Shown here: positions 45,260 to 53,957 of the stretch, piece after piece | Layout: each line of letters starts with the position of its first letter | How positions within the stretch are numbered: the first letter of the stretch is position 1 | Assembly (NCBI GenBank): GCA_002719955.1 | Contig: PBFW01000070.1 | Coordinates: 208,540 to 272,539, forward strand | Source: Deltaproteobacteria bacterium | Lineage (GTDB): Bacteria; Myxococcota_A; UBA9160; UBA4427 | DNA: 64,000 bases | Reading direction: 5' to 3' | Made by a program: the position numbers and the translations under genes | Notes under the pieces: generated by a model | Seen by the model: only the letters and a program-made list of their open reading frames with translations | Told to the model about the DNA's origin: nothing | Databases searched by the model: none

Positions 45260-46327
45260 ATGACCGAGTATCGCGTGATCGACGCCGATGGGCATTTCGA
45301 CGAGCCGTCGGATATCTGGCCCCAATATCTCGAAAAGAAATACCACCCGATGGCCCCCGGGTTCGTCACCGACAACCGGGGACGCCCGTGCATCTTCCTG
45401 GGCGGCGAGTTGAAAGAGCATATTCCGATGCCGCCCGGGCACACGCCGGGCGACACGATGGCGGGGGGGCAGGATCCGCACGCGCGTCTGGCCGACATGA
45501 ACAAGGAAGGCATCGACGTGATGGTGATGTTTCCCACCACGGGCCTCTTCTTCTATGGCCTGAAAGAGCTCGACGTGACAACGGCTCTATGTCGCGCCTT
45601 CAACGATTGGGCCGGGGATTTCTGTTCGGTCGCGCCCGAGCGACTCTTCGCGCCCGCCATCGTGCCGCAGATGGATATTCTCGAAACGCTGAGTGAGGTG
45701 AGGCGTGTCGCCGCAAAAAGGCCGCTGCAGGCGGTCGTGCTGCGCCCGAACCCGATCGCCGGCCGGACTCTCGACCACCCGGCGTTCGAGCCTCTCTGGT
45801 CACTACTCGAGGAACTCGACGTTCCGCTCGTTCTGCACGAAGGCACCACGCAGGACGTTCCCCAACTGGGACATGACCGCTACGAGAACTTCATGTTCCG
45901 GCATATCATCTCCCACTCCTTCGAGCAGCAGATGGGGCTCATGAGCCTTCTCTGCGGCGGAGTTCTCGAGCGGCACCCCGGTCTGCGCGTGCTCATCGTC
46001 GAAGCGGGCCTGGGCTGGGTCCCCTATTGGATCGATCGCCTCGATCACCACGTCGAGAAATGGGGCTTCGCGAGTGTGCCGCTCACGGAGAAGCCCTCCG
46101 AGACCTTCGCCCGCCAATGCTACGTCTCCGCCGACGCCGAGGAGTTCATGCTGCCGCAGGTCGTCAGCCTCATCGGCGATGACAATGTCTGTTTCTCGAC
46201 CGACTACCCGCACCCGGACCACGACTTCGAGGGTGTCGTCTCGGATCTCAAGAAGCGGACGGATCTCTCCGAGGAGTCCAAGCGCAAGATCCTCGGGGAG
46301 AATGCGGCGCGCTTGTTCAAGCTCTAG
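45260..46327 (+). CDS. Amidohydrolase-2-family metal-dependent hydrolase, copy 1
   Basis: This 355-residue TIM-barrel protein belongs to the amidohydrolase 2 (ACMSD-like) group. The N-terminal metal motif reads DADGHFDEP where typical members have DxHxH, and the C-terminal acid lies in FSTDYPHPD. Barrel segments VLHEGTT and LIVEAGLGWVPYWIDRLD are typical. The family contains decarboxylases, hydratases and hydrolases of aromatic and furan-like rings. Four such genes occur in 10 kb here. AAAAAGGAGAG precedes the ATG. Confidence 0.87.
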   Translation: MTEYRVIDADGHFDEPSDIWPQYLEKKYHPMAPGFVTDNRGRPCIFLGGELKEHIPMPPGHTPGDTMAGGQDPHARLADMNKEGIDVMVMFPTTGLFFYGLKELDVTTALCRAFNDWAGDFCSVAPERLFAPAIVPQMDILETLSEVRRVAAKRPLQAVVLRPNPIAGRTLDHPAFEPLWSLLEELDVPLVLHEGTTQDVPQLGHDRYENFMFRHIISHSFEQQMGLMSLLCGGVLERHPGLRVLIVEAGLGWVPYWIDRLDHHVEKWGFASVPLTEKPSETFARQCYVSADAEEFMLPQVVSLIGDDNVCFSTDYPHPDHDFEGVVSDLKKRTDLSEESKRKILGENAARLFKL

Positions 46328-46343
46328 GTCGAGGAGGCTCGGT

Positions 46344-47522
46344 TCAGATCGCGAGTGGGATCGTGGCGAAGCCCCGCACGTGTGCCTGATACGTGCGAGT
46401 GAGGCCCTCCTCCAGGACCTCGTAGTTCGGGAAGCGCTTTCCGATCTCTTCGAGGGCGACTCGTGCCTCCTGGCGAGCGAGGGATTTCCCGATGCAGAAA
46501 TGGGGGCCGTAGCCGAAATAGAGCTGCCGGTCCGTCTTGCGCTCGATGTCGATGCGGTCTGGCTCGGCGAATTCGCGGGGGTCACGTCCACTCGCGCCTG
46601 TCACCAGGGCCACGCGGGCGCCCTCAGGAATCGTCACGCCGTGGAAACTGACATCGCGTTGGGCGACCCGTCCTTGAAAATGCGAGGGGGGGTCGTACCG
46701 CAAGATCTCTTCGACAGCGAGTGGGATCATCGCGGGGTCTTCGAACATCCGCTTGCGCTGGTCGGGGTTCTGCCACAGATATACGAGGCAATTCCCGATC
46801 AGCTTTACGGTGGTCTCGGAGCCGGCGGTGGTCAGCAGGCCCGCGAAGGTGACCACCTCCCGATCCGAGAGCAGGCGACGCGTCCCGTCCACGTCTTCGA
46901 ACTCGGTCTGGGAAGCGACCGTGATCAGGTCATCGCGGGGATCGGCACGTCGCTGTTTCAGGAGATCGAAGAGCATGGCATTGGTATCGAGCGCATCCGG
47001 CTCGGGTGGGAGCGGCAGGCCGGTCTCGGTATCCCTCATCAGCACCCGCTCTACGACGCTTCGGTAGCCGTCGCGAAACTCTTTGGGAATGCCCATCAGG
47101 ACACTGATCACATCCATGGGTAGTTTATTGGAGAAGGCCTCCTGAATGTCGCCTCCGCCGGCTTCGACGTAGGCATCGAGGTAGCTGCTTGCAATGCGCC
47201 GGACCTCCGGCTCGATGCTCGCAATGCGTCGGGGGGTGAACGCCTTGGAGAGAACGTTGCGGATCGCCACCTGGCGCGGGGGGTCCATGCCGATGATCGA
47301 GGGCACCATCTCGGGCGGCGGCTCGGTGCGGTTCTCGAGCAAGGGACCGAGTCGCGAGCTGAAGGTCTGCCAGTCGAGCGTCGCATCCCAGACGTCCTCG
47401 AACCGAAAGAGGGAATAGAAATCCATCTTTGGGTTGTAATGGCAGGGTTCCTCTTCGAGAAAGTGGGCATAGGTGGGGAAGGGATCTTCCTGAACCTCGC
47501 GAGAATAGGGGTCGTAGATCAT
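46344..47522 (-). CDS. Cytochrome P450
   Basis: This 392-residue P450 has the I-helix TTAGSETTVK, the ExxR in EEILRYDPP and the heme loop FGYGPHFCIGKSLAR. It converges on the first amidohydrolase gene with a 16-bp gap and is divergent from the second. It differs clearly from the P450 at 42131-43309 outside these motifs. Like other bacterial P450s it depends on separate redox partners. The substrate is unknown; terpenoid, steroid or aromatic compounds fit the context. Confidence 0.93.
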   Translation of the reverse strand: MIYDPYSREVQEDPFPTYAHFLEEEPCHYNPKMDFYSLFRFEDVWDATLDWQTFSSRLGPLLENRTEPPPEMVPSIIGMDPPRQVAIRNVLSKAFTPRRIASIEPEVRRIASSYLDAYVEAGGGDIQEAFSNKLPMDVISVLMGIPKEFRDGYRSVVERVLMRDTETGLPLPPEPDALDTNAMLFDLLKQRRADPRDDLITVASQTEFEDVDGTRRLLSDREVVTFAGLLTTAGSETTVKLIGNCLVYLWQNPDQRKRMFEDPAMIPLAVEEILRYDPPSHFQGRVAQRDVSFHGVTIPEGARVALVTGASGRDPREFAEPDRIDIERKTDRQLYFGYGPHFCIGKSLARQEARVALEEIGKRFPNYEVLEEGLTRTYQAHVRGFATIPLAI

Positions 47523-47886
47523 CGTTCACCTCGTGAGCGCAGTCGCAGATTCGCACCTTGAGAGAGCGAAAATACGGGAATTCAATTCCCTCATCAACCG
47601 GGGAATATGTCTGCGAACCTTTATGGCATCGGGCTCGGGGTGTGTCTTCAGCTGCGCCGGGGAAGCCTTCCATGTATGCGAGAGCGGGATTCGGCTGGTT
47701 CCCGAGCGGGGCGCCCGTCGATCCGGTGGGTGCTTCGAGGGCGATTCGGATCGGCAAGTCTCCGCGGGTGAGCCGCCTGTTTTGGTAGAGAATCCGAGTG
47801 TGAGAGTCGCTAAGCTCCTGAGCAGGCACGGAACCCTCGAGATCGCCGTTGCCCCTCCCAGTCCCCACGAAGATGAAGGAGCCAAC
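47523..47886. other. Divergent gap between P450 and amidohydrolase copy 2
   Basis: These 364 bases hold no gene I can support, although one phase stays open into the amidohydrolase. Both promoters should lie here; no KstR-like site is present. AAGGAG lies just before ATG 47887. Confidence 0.4.
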
Positions 47887-49005
47887 ATGCCCGAGTACGA
47901 AATCATCGATTGCGATCAGCACGTGATCGAGCCGGTCGACCTCTGGGAAAAATATCTTCCGAAAAAATTCCAGGACCGCGCACCCAAGCTGGTCAAGGAC
48001 GAAGATGGGGGAGATGGCTGGCTCTTGGGCGACAATATCGAGGCGCTCGGGCTCGTGGCAGTGATGGGGTTGCAACCGCGAGAACTCAGCTGGACGGGCG
48101 TGCGCTATGCGGACATGCATCCGGGCATCACCCAGGCGAAGGGGCGCCTGGAGCTGATGGATGAAGACGGTATCAGCGCGGCGGTGTTCTTTCCGCCCCA
48201 GCGTACGATGATCTATTTCATGACGGTGGGCGACTCGGAATTTCAAATCGCTGGGATGCGCGCGTATAACGACTTTATCAGCGAATGGGTATCGACCTGT
48301 CCGGAACGCCTCGGTGCGATTCACCAGATGCCCGGACTCTCGACCAAGGAGGCGATCGCTGAGCTGGAGCGCGCCAAGGCAGCGGGTGCCGTGGGCATCG
48401 GACTGGCGACCTGGCCGAGCGGCGGAACGAATCTGTCCCCGGACGACGATCCCTTCTGGGCAGCAGCAGAGGCATTGGAGATGCCCGTGCACGTCCATAT
48501 CGGTCTGGTTCCGGCGGGCTACAAGGCGCCGAGGGTCGCGGCGAAGAGGGGGGGCGCGGCTCAGCTCGTCGGGCTGGCCTCGACCATGAGCCGCATGCCC
48601 GTCCTGATCGCCGAGATGATCTTCAACGGTGTCTTCGATCGATTCCCGGGTCTGCAGATGGTGGGCGGTGAAGTCGGCGGCGGCTGGGTCCCCTATCTGC
48701 TCGCGGATATGGATGATCGATATCGCCGTAATCGCTACTGGTGTGAGGTCGAACTCGATCATCGGCCGAGCGCCTATTTCAAGCGCAACTGGAAGGTCGG
48801 GATCATCCGGGACGCCTACGGTGTGCAGAATTGTGACTCGGTCGGGGTGGAGAACATGATGTGGGCGAGTGATTTTCCGCATCATATCAACGACTGGCCC
48901 TATTCCCGCGACGTAATCGACGATATGTCGCATGGGATCGACGCCTCCAAGCGGGCCAAGATCTTCTGCGAAAACGCCGGTAAGCTCTACGGATTCATCG
49001 ACTGA
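47887..49005 (+). CDS. Amidohydrolase-2-family metal-dependent hydrolase, copy 2
   Basis: This 372-residue TIM-barrel protein has DCDQHVIEPVDLW at the N-terminus (D-x-D-x-H rather than D-x-H-x-H), VHVHIGLVPAG in the middle and MWASDFPHH at the C-terminal acid. Its layout matches the other three amidohydrolase-2 proteins here. ATG 47887 has AAGGAG six bases upstream. Its last codons overlap the end of the convergent MBL gene by 11 bp. Confidence 0.87.
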   Translation: MPEYEIIDCDQHVIEPVDLWEKYLPKKFQDRAPKLVKDEDGGDGWLLGDNIEALGLVAVMGLQPRELSWTGVRYADMHPGITQAKGRLELMDEDGISAAVFFPPQRTMIYFMTVGDSEFQIAGMRAYNDFISEWVSTCPERLGAIHQMPGLSTKEAIAELERAKAAGAVGIGLATWPSGGTNLSPDDDPFWAAAEALEMPVHVHIGLVPAGYKAPRVAAKRGGAAQLVGLASTMSRMPVLIAEMIFNGVFDRFPGLQMVGGEVGGGWVPYLLADMDDRYRRNRYWCEVELDHRPSAYFKRNWKVGIIRDAYGVQNCDSVGVENMMWASDFPHHINDWPYSRDVIDDMSHGIDASKRAKIFCENAGKLYGFID

Positions 49006-49906
49006 CGTCATCCGCGCGAACGAGGGTGTCATCCGGACCCGATGTCTGGATCCTGGCCTCGAACCACCATCCGTCCCGGTTCTTGCGCACGTATCCGGCG
49101 CTGGGCGGAGCGAAATGAGTGCCTATGATCAGAGTGTCCGTATCGCCGCAGCGATCACGAATCCTTCGGCGGGCCTCGATGGCTTGGCTCAGGTCGTGAT
49201 CGACATCTGCGTTGCCCCAGTCGATCTCGGCCCATTGCACCGGATGTACGATGGCGTCTCCGGTGATGAACGCCTCGTGCCCGCCCGATCTGATCTTGAC
49301 CGAAACGTGCCCCGGCGTGTGTCCCGGGCTCGGTTCCAGTTCGACTTCATTGGTGATGCGGTGATCCGTCTCGACGAATGAGGCAAGCCCCGCGTCGATG
49401 ATCGGTTGCACACATTCTGCCAGCGTCGAAGGGGAGTCCGCTTTCCCCGAATTGGTCCAGTGCAGCCACTCCTCCTTCGCGAAGAGATATTCCGCGTTGG
49501 GGAAGGTCGGGATGCGCCGATCACCCTCCAGCATGGTATTCCAGCCGATATGGTCGTAGTGAAGGTGGGTGCAGAGGATGACGTCGATATCCGCTCGGTC
49601 CACACCCGCTGCTTGCAGGTTCTTCATGAAAGTGTTGCCTGCGTCCGGGAAGACACCGAAATCGAAACCCTCCCCGAGACAGGTATCGACGAGAATATTC
49701 TTCTCGCGAGATCGGATCAGGAGGGAATGAATCGAGAGCAGAAGTCGGCCCTCTTCATCGATGAAATGGGGTCGGAGCCAGGGGGTATGGCGATCGAATC
49801 TTGCCTGATCTGAGTTGGGGCAGAGAAACGCACGATCGAAGGGCGTGCAGCTCTCCGCGATGAGATCGATGGACACCTCTCCGATCTGCCAGCGTAATCG
49901 CGACAA
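48995..49906 (-). CDS. Metallo-beta-lactamase-fold hydrolase, paralogue of the island gene
   Basis: This 303-residue MBL enzyme is a paralogue of 30193-31050: it shares RWQIGEV at the N-terminus, CTHLHYDHIGWNTML, PSPGHTPGHVSVK, ITGDAIVHPVQ and IIGTHFAPPSAG. TTG 49906 is chosen because AGGAG is six bases upstream and the product then aligns with the paralogue; an earlier GTG at 49945 abuts the preceding stop. It overlaps the end of the second amidohydrolase gene by 11 bp on the other strand. It is probably a lactonase- or thioesterase-type hydrolase. Confidence 0.85.
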   Translation of the reverse strand: MSRLRWQIGEVSIDLIAESCTPFDRAFLCPNSDQARFDRHTPWLRPHFIDEEGRLLLSIHSLLIRSREKNILVDTCLGEGFDFGVFPDAGNTFMKNLQAAGVDRADIDVILCTHLHYDHIGWNTMLEGDRRIPTFPNAEYLFAKEEWLHWTNSGKADSPSTLAECVQPIIDAGLASFVETDHRITNEVELEPSPGHTPGHVSVKIRSGGHEAFITGDAIVHPVQWAEIDWGNADVDHDLSQAIEARRRIRDRCGDTDTLIIGTHFAPPSAGYVRKNRDGWWFEARIQTSGPDDTLVRADDVSR

Positions 49907-49945
49907 ATTCCACTCCTGTGCCGGATGGGCACCCTCCCAGGCCAC

Positions 49946-50611
49946 CTATCGGGAGAATAACGCCTCGCGGGCTGTCTCGACGCTCGTGAGCATGATGACC
50001 GGCGCCGAGGGATCGATCTCGGACCAGGCGAGGTCCTCGAAGTCTTCCACTCCCGAGGGCCAGGCCGACAGGATGGCGCAGATCTCATCGTCCTCGAGAG
50101 AACCCGCAACACGCAGATCGAGCGTGATCCGATTGAACTGATCTCTGTGCTTCGCTGCAAAGACCCGCGCGCCCTCGACGATCTCAGCGGCGAACTCCGT
50201 GCCGGGTGTCGCTCCCGGCTTGGTGAAGAACATCGACAGTCGATGCATTTCCATTGGCCTTCTTTCTGAGCTTGATTCGCTCAGCAATATTTCCTTGACC
50301 TCGAAGGAGAGTCGTCGCGTGATGTCGAGGAAGCGACGATCATCTGCGTCGAGGACAGAAAATTCTGGCGAGCCGACGAATCTGGTCGTTCGCTCCTGGT
50401 CCGCGCGTGCGGATACCCAGAACTCCGTCAAACAATCGAATGGCACGCCTCCGGTCACCGGATGAGCGACATAATTGCGGACATATCTCTGCCAACGGAA
50501 ATGCTCGATGAAAGAGAGTCCCAGGGGCACATGGTGCTCTTCGTAGTGAGACCGGAAGACGTCGGGGGTGAGATCCGGACGTCGCGTCTTGAAGGAGAGG
50601 AGTTTGATCAT
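49946..50611 (-). CDS. EthD-domain protein
   Basis: This 221-residue protein has an EthD-type dimeric alpha/beta barrel at the N-terminus (MIKLLSFKTRRPDLTPDVF, then YEEHHVPLG) with a second similar half (MHRLSMFFTKPGATPGTEF). EthD proteins appear in clusters for ether or aromatic degradation and polyketide tailoring; the exact role is usually unclear. It reads into the MBL gene 39 bp downstream (from the TTG start). Confidence 0.75.
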   Translation of the reverse strand: MIKLLSFKTRRPDLTPDVFRSHYEEHHVPLGLSFIEHFRWQRYVRNYVAHPVTGGVPFDCLTEFWVSARADQERTTRFVGSPEFSVLDADDRRFLDITRRLSFEVKEILLSESSSERRPMEMHRLSMFFTKPGATPGTEFAAEIVEGARVFAAKHRDQFNRITLDLRVAGSLEDDEICAILSAWPSGVEDFEDLAWSEIDPSAPVIMLTSVETAREALFSR

Positions 50612-50848
50612 CGGTCGGGTGTTCTCTTGCCGGTCGCTCAGGTCCGCGGGTTTTCGGATGGCCGGAAATTTTTTGGGTGGCGGGTCGCCGAGACGAGACG
50701 GGGTGTCCCAGCCTGATCTTGATTGACAGAAAGTCTCGCATGGACATTACCAGAAACGAGCCTGCTTTTTCGCGTGTGGCTCGGCATCTGCGATACTTGC
50801 ATCCGATCGGGTATGCCGGTCGAACCACTCACATGCGAAGGAACTCTC

Positions 50849-52063
50849 ATGGATCGTTACCTCGTCATCTCCTCCGACTGCCACGCCGGGCTCGAGCCAC
50901 AGCATTACCGGAATTACGTAGACCCGAAATTTCGCGACGCCTTCGATGAGGCTCTTCCGCATCAGGTCCGGTCGACGAAGACGATGGAGGAGAGCTTCCT
51001 GATTTCCGACATCAATGCGGAGTGGCGCAAGGGGTATGAGACATTATTGACGGGTGCGTGGGATCACGCCGAACGCATGAAGGTGATGGACGGTGATGGC
51101 GTCGCGGTGGAGGTCATCTTTCCCGATGGCATCACCGAACAGAATGCGCCGCCATTCGGTGCGGGGTTTTCGATGCCGACCGAGGGCGTCGACCCCGAAC
51201 TCCAGTGGGCCGGCAGTCACGCTCATAATCGCTGGTTGGCGGAATTGGTTTCGCAGGCGCCCGATCGCAGACTCGGTCTGGCGTGTATTCCCGTGCTCTG
51301 GGATATCGACCAGTCCGTCCGAGAGATCCGCCTTGCCAAAGAGAACGGGCTCACGGGTGGAATCGTGATCCCCCCGATGTGGGGAAGCCTTCCAGCCTAT
51401 CATCACCCCAGGTACGACCCGATTTGGGAGGTTTGCCAGGACCTCGACATGCCGATTCACGTGCATATCGGCCCCTCACCGATCCAGGAATATTTCGGCC
51501 CGATGAAGGAGATGCAGAGCGGGACAGGGCCCGATCTCAAGGGGGCGATGGGTGCCTATCTCTCGGAGGTGGTATTCTGGTCGAGCCGTTCGATCACCTT
51601 CATGATCTGGGCAGGCGTCTTCGAGCGTTATCCGAAGCTCAAGTTCTCGATCGTCGAGGGCGCGATCGACTGGGTTCCGGATTTTCTGCGAACGCTCGAT
51701 GTGCGCTACACCGATTCGCCGCAGGCCCAGAAGCTCGGCGACTATATCAGCCACCTCTCGATGAAGCCGAGCGACTATTTCCGCCGCAACGTTCGCCTCG
51801 GTGCCGCTTGTATGTCGCCCGGTGACGGCAAGCTCGGTGAGTCGATCGGTCCCGACTGCATCATGTGGGGCAGCGATTACCCCCATCCCGAAGGAAGCTG
51901 GCCCTATACCCAGGATCAGATGGTGAAGGCCATGGCAGGACTTTCGGAGGATGAGGTTGCGGCGCAGCTCGGTGGCAACGCCGTGAAGTTCTACAATCTA
52001 GACGCCAAGAAACTTGCTCCCATCGCCGCGCGTATCGGTCCGGACAAGTCTGCGTTTCACTAG
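50849..52063 (+). CDS. Amidohydrolase-2-family metal-dependent hydrolase, copy 3
   Basis: This 404-residue protein has SSDCHAGLEPQHY at the N-terminus (S-x-D-x-H), VHVHIGPSPIQEYF and MWGSDYPHPEGSWPYT. It is longer than the other copies because of an insertion around GTGPDLKGAMGAY. ATG 50849 gives the typical family start; the phase is open earlier but without a ribosome site. AAGGAA precedes the ATG. Confidence 0.87.
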   Translation: MDRYLVISSDCHAGLEPQHYRNYVDPKFRDAFDEALPHQVRSTKTMEESFLISDINAEWRKGYETLLTGAWDHAERMKVMDGDGVAVEVIFPDGITEQNAPPFGAGFSMPTEGVDPELQWAGSHAHNRWLAELVSQAPDRRLGLACIPVLWDIDQSVREIRLAKENGLTGGIVIPPMWGSLPAYHHPRYDPIWEVCQDLDMPIHVHIGPSPIQEYFGPMKEMQSGTGPDLKGAMGAYLSEVVFWSSRSITFMIWAGVFERYPKLKFSIVEGAIDWVPDFLRTLDVRYTDSPQAQKLGDYISHLSMKPSDYFRRNVRLGAACMSPGDGKLGESIGPDCIMWGSDYPHPEGSWPYTQDQMVKAMAGLSEDEVAAQLGGNAVKFYNLDAKKLAPIAARIGPDKSAFH

Positions 52064-52248
52064 GTCCGACGCGCACGGCGAGAGGCCGAGCGAAGACGGT
52101 GATGACCTGACGACGCGGCGACTCGATTCGCTGCGTCGTTGGGTTCGGCACCTGTGGGTGCGCACCGGGGAGAGGCCCGCTTCGACCGGCGAAGACGGTG
52201 TAGGATTCGAACGCCGAGGATGAACTCGTCCTTCCGAAGGAGGTTTCG

Positions 52249-53757
52249 ATGAAACGACGACTCTGGATCCCGGATCTCCTGCTGATTCTCGGTCTTACCT
52301 GGTCCGCGGGAGCCAGTGCCGAGAGCCCACCCAATATCGTGATTCTTCTGGCCGATGATCTCGGCTGGAACGATGTCGGCTATCACGGCGCGCCGATCGA
52401 GACGCCCAATATCGATTCGCTCGCCCGGCAGGGGGTGGAACTCGACCGTTTCTACTCTCAACCTATTTGCACTCCGACCCGGGCAGCTCTGCTGACCGGG
52501 CGATCCCCCTTGCGTTCGGGCCTCGTCTTTGGCGTGGCGCGACCGTGGGACTATTTCGGGTTGCCCGCAGGCGAACGGCTGCTCTCCGAGACACTTCGGG
52601 AGGCCGGGTATCAGACCGCGATCGTCGGGAAATGGCACCTGGGCCACAGCCACGAGCTGCATACCCCGAATCGTCGCGGATTCGATCATTTCTACGGTCA
52701 CCTGCTGGGTGCCATCGACTATTACGAACACTCACGTCTCGGTGGGATCGATTGGCAGCGCAACGGCGAGACCCTTCACGAAGAGGGCTACAGCACCGAC
52801 CTGCTGGGCGCGGAGGCCGCGCGGGTGATCGCCGACCGCGATCCATCGAAACCGCTTTTCCTCTATGTTCCCTTCAACGCCCCACACAGCCCGATGCAGG
52901 CGCCCAAGGCGCTGGTGGAACGCTATTCGACGCTCTCGAGTAAACCGAATCGGCGTGCTCATGCCGAATTCATCGAAGCAACGGCTGGACGGCTCGGGCT
53001 CTCCGTGGAAGCGGCAGCGGGAATTCTCGATCCGGCGGGTGAAGCCCCGCGCGCGGTCTTTGCGGCCATGGTGCACAGCCTGGATGTCGCGGTCGGAAAG
53101 ATCCTCGCCTCGCTCGAGGCGGCCGGTATCGCAGACGATACCCTCGTCCTCTTCTTTTCAGACAACGGTGGACATATCTCTCTCGGAGCGAGCAATGCCC
53201 CACTTCGAGGAGAGAAGTCTACGGTCTTCGAGGGGGGAATCCGGGTACCGGCGGCCATCCGCTGGCCTAATGGGCTGCCTGGTGGGCGAAAGATCGAACA
53301 GACGATTTCGGTGCTGGATATCCTGCCTACCCTCATCTCCGCAGTCGGGATAGAAGGCGGCGATGAGTCGTCCCGGGACGGTGTCGATCGCTGGCCACAG
53401 ATCCAGGGTGCTGAGTCTGTCGCTCCGGGAGAGATCTTCTTTGGTGTCAATGGTGTCGTCGGGCGCCAAGAGGCCCTGCGCGACGGGCGCTGGAAGCTCG
53501 TCCGGACGATCGGATTCGAGGGGGACGCGCTGAGGGTCATGCTCTTCGACATCGAAGCCGATCCCCTCGAACAGAAGGATCTTGCGGACGAGCAGCCGCA
53601 GCGTGTCGCCCGATTGCGAGAGCGTCTCGATCACTGGGTCGGGCTCTATCCGCCGGGAGGCGCGCAGGGCGTTCATTGGCCGCATCCGGGTTGGATGCCA
53701 CCGATCGATTATGGCGAGGCCGTTCGCGATGATCCGACATCTCGGCAGCCGCGCTAG
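52249..53757 (+). CDS. Secreted or periplasmic sulfatase
   Basis: This 502-residue type I sulfatase has a signal peptide (LLLILGLTWSAGASA), the metal aspartates in LADDLGWND and the formylglycine motif C74-T-P-T-R (PICTPTRAALLTG), which needs the sulfatase-maturing enzyme, not seen here. SDNGGHISLG and EGGIRVPAAIRWP are further conserved parts. It resembles arylsulfatase B-type enzymes of the arylsulfatase family. It could release sulfate from sulfated steroids, phenols or polysaccharides; the first would suit the window. GGAGG precedes the ATG. Confidence 0.92.
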   Translation: MKRRLWIPDLLLILGLTWSAGASAESPPNIVILLADDLGWNDVGYHGAPIETPNIDSLARQGVELDRFYSQPICTPTRAALLTGRSPLRSGLVFGVARPWDYFGLPAGERLLSETLREAGYQTAIVGKWHLGHSHELHTPNRRGFDHFYGHLLGAIDYYEHSRLGGIDWQRNGETLHEEGYSTDLLGAEAARVIADRDPSKPLFLYVPFNAPHSPMQAPKALVERYSTLSSKPNRRAHAEFIEATAGRLGLSVEAAAGILDPAGEAPRAVFAAMVHSLDVAVGKILASLEAAGIADDTLVLFFSDNGGHISLGASNAPLRGEKSTVFEGGIRVPAAIRWPNGLPGGRKIEQTISVLDILPTLISAVGIEGGDESSRDGVDRWPQIQGAESVAPGEIFFGVNGVVGRQEALRDGRWKLVRTIGFEGDALRVMLFDIEADPLEQKDLADEQPQRVARLRERLDHWVGLYPPGGAQGVHWPHPGWMPPIDYGEAVRDDPTSRQPR

Positions 53758-53957
53758 GCCATCGGCTCTGAGAAAAGAGGTGTGGGCGCGATTCCGACGA
53801 CCGTGGCGATGGATTCGCCGATCAGGAAAACGCATCGAACGAAGTATCCCGTGCGCGCGCAGGATCCGTATACTGATCGACCCGTTGACCGCGCACCGGA
53901 CTAGTGCCGTGAACCATAGACGGATCCGTTGGCTCGAACGTGCAAGAGGAGAAGAAT

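Noticed and set aside
47125..49032. A 635-codon open frame on the minus strand opposite amidohydrolase copy 2
   Set aside because: It mirrors the real plus-strand gene, is His/Arg-rich and has no family pattern.
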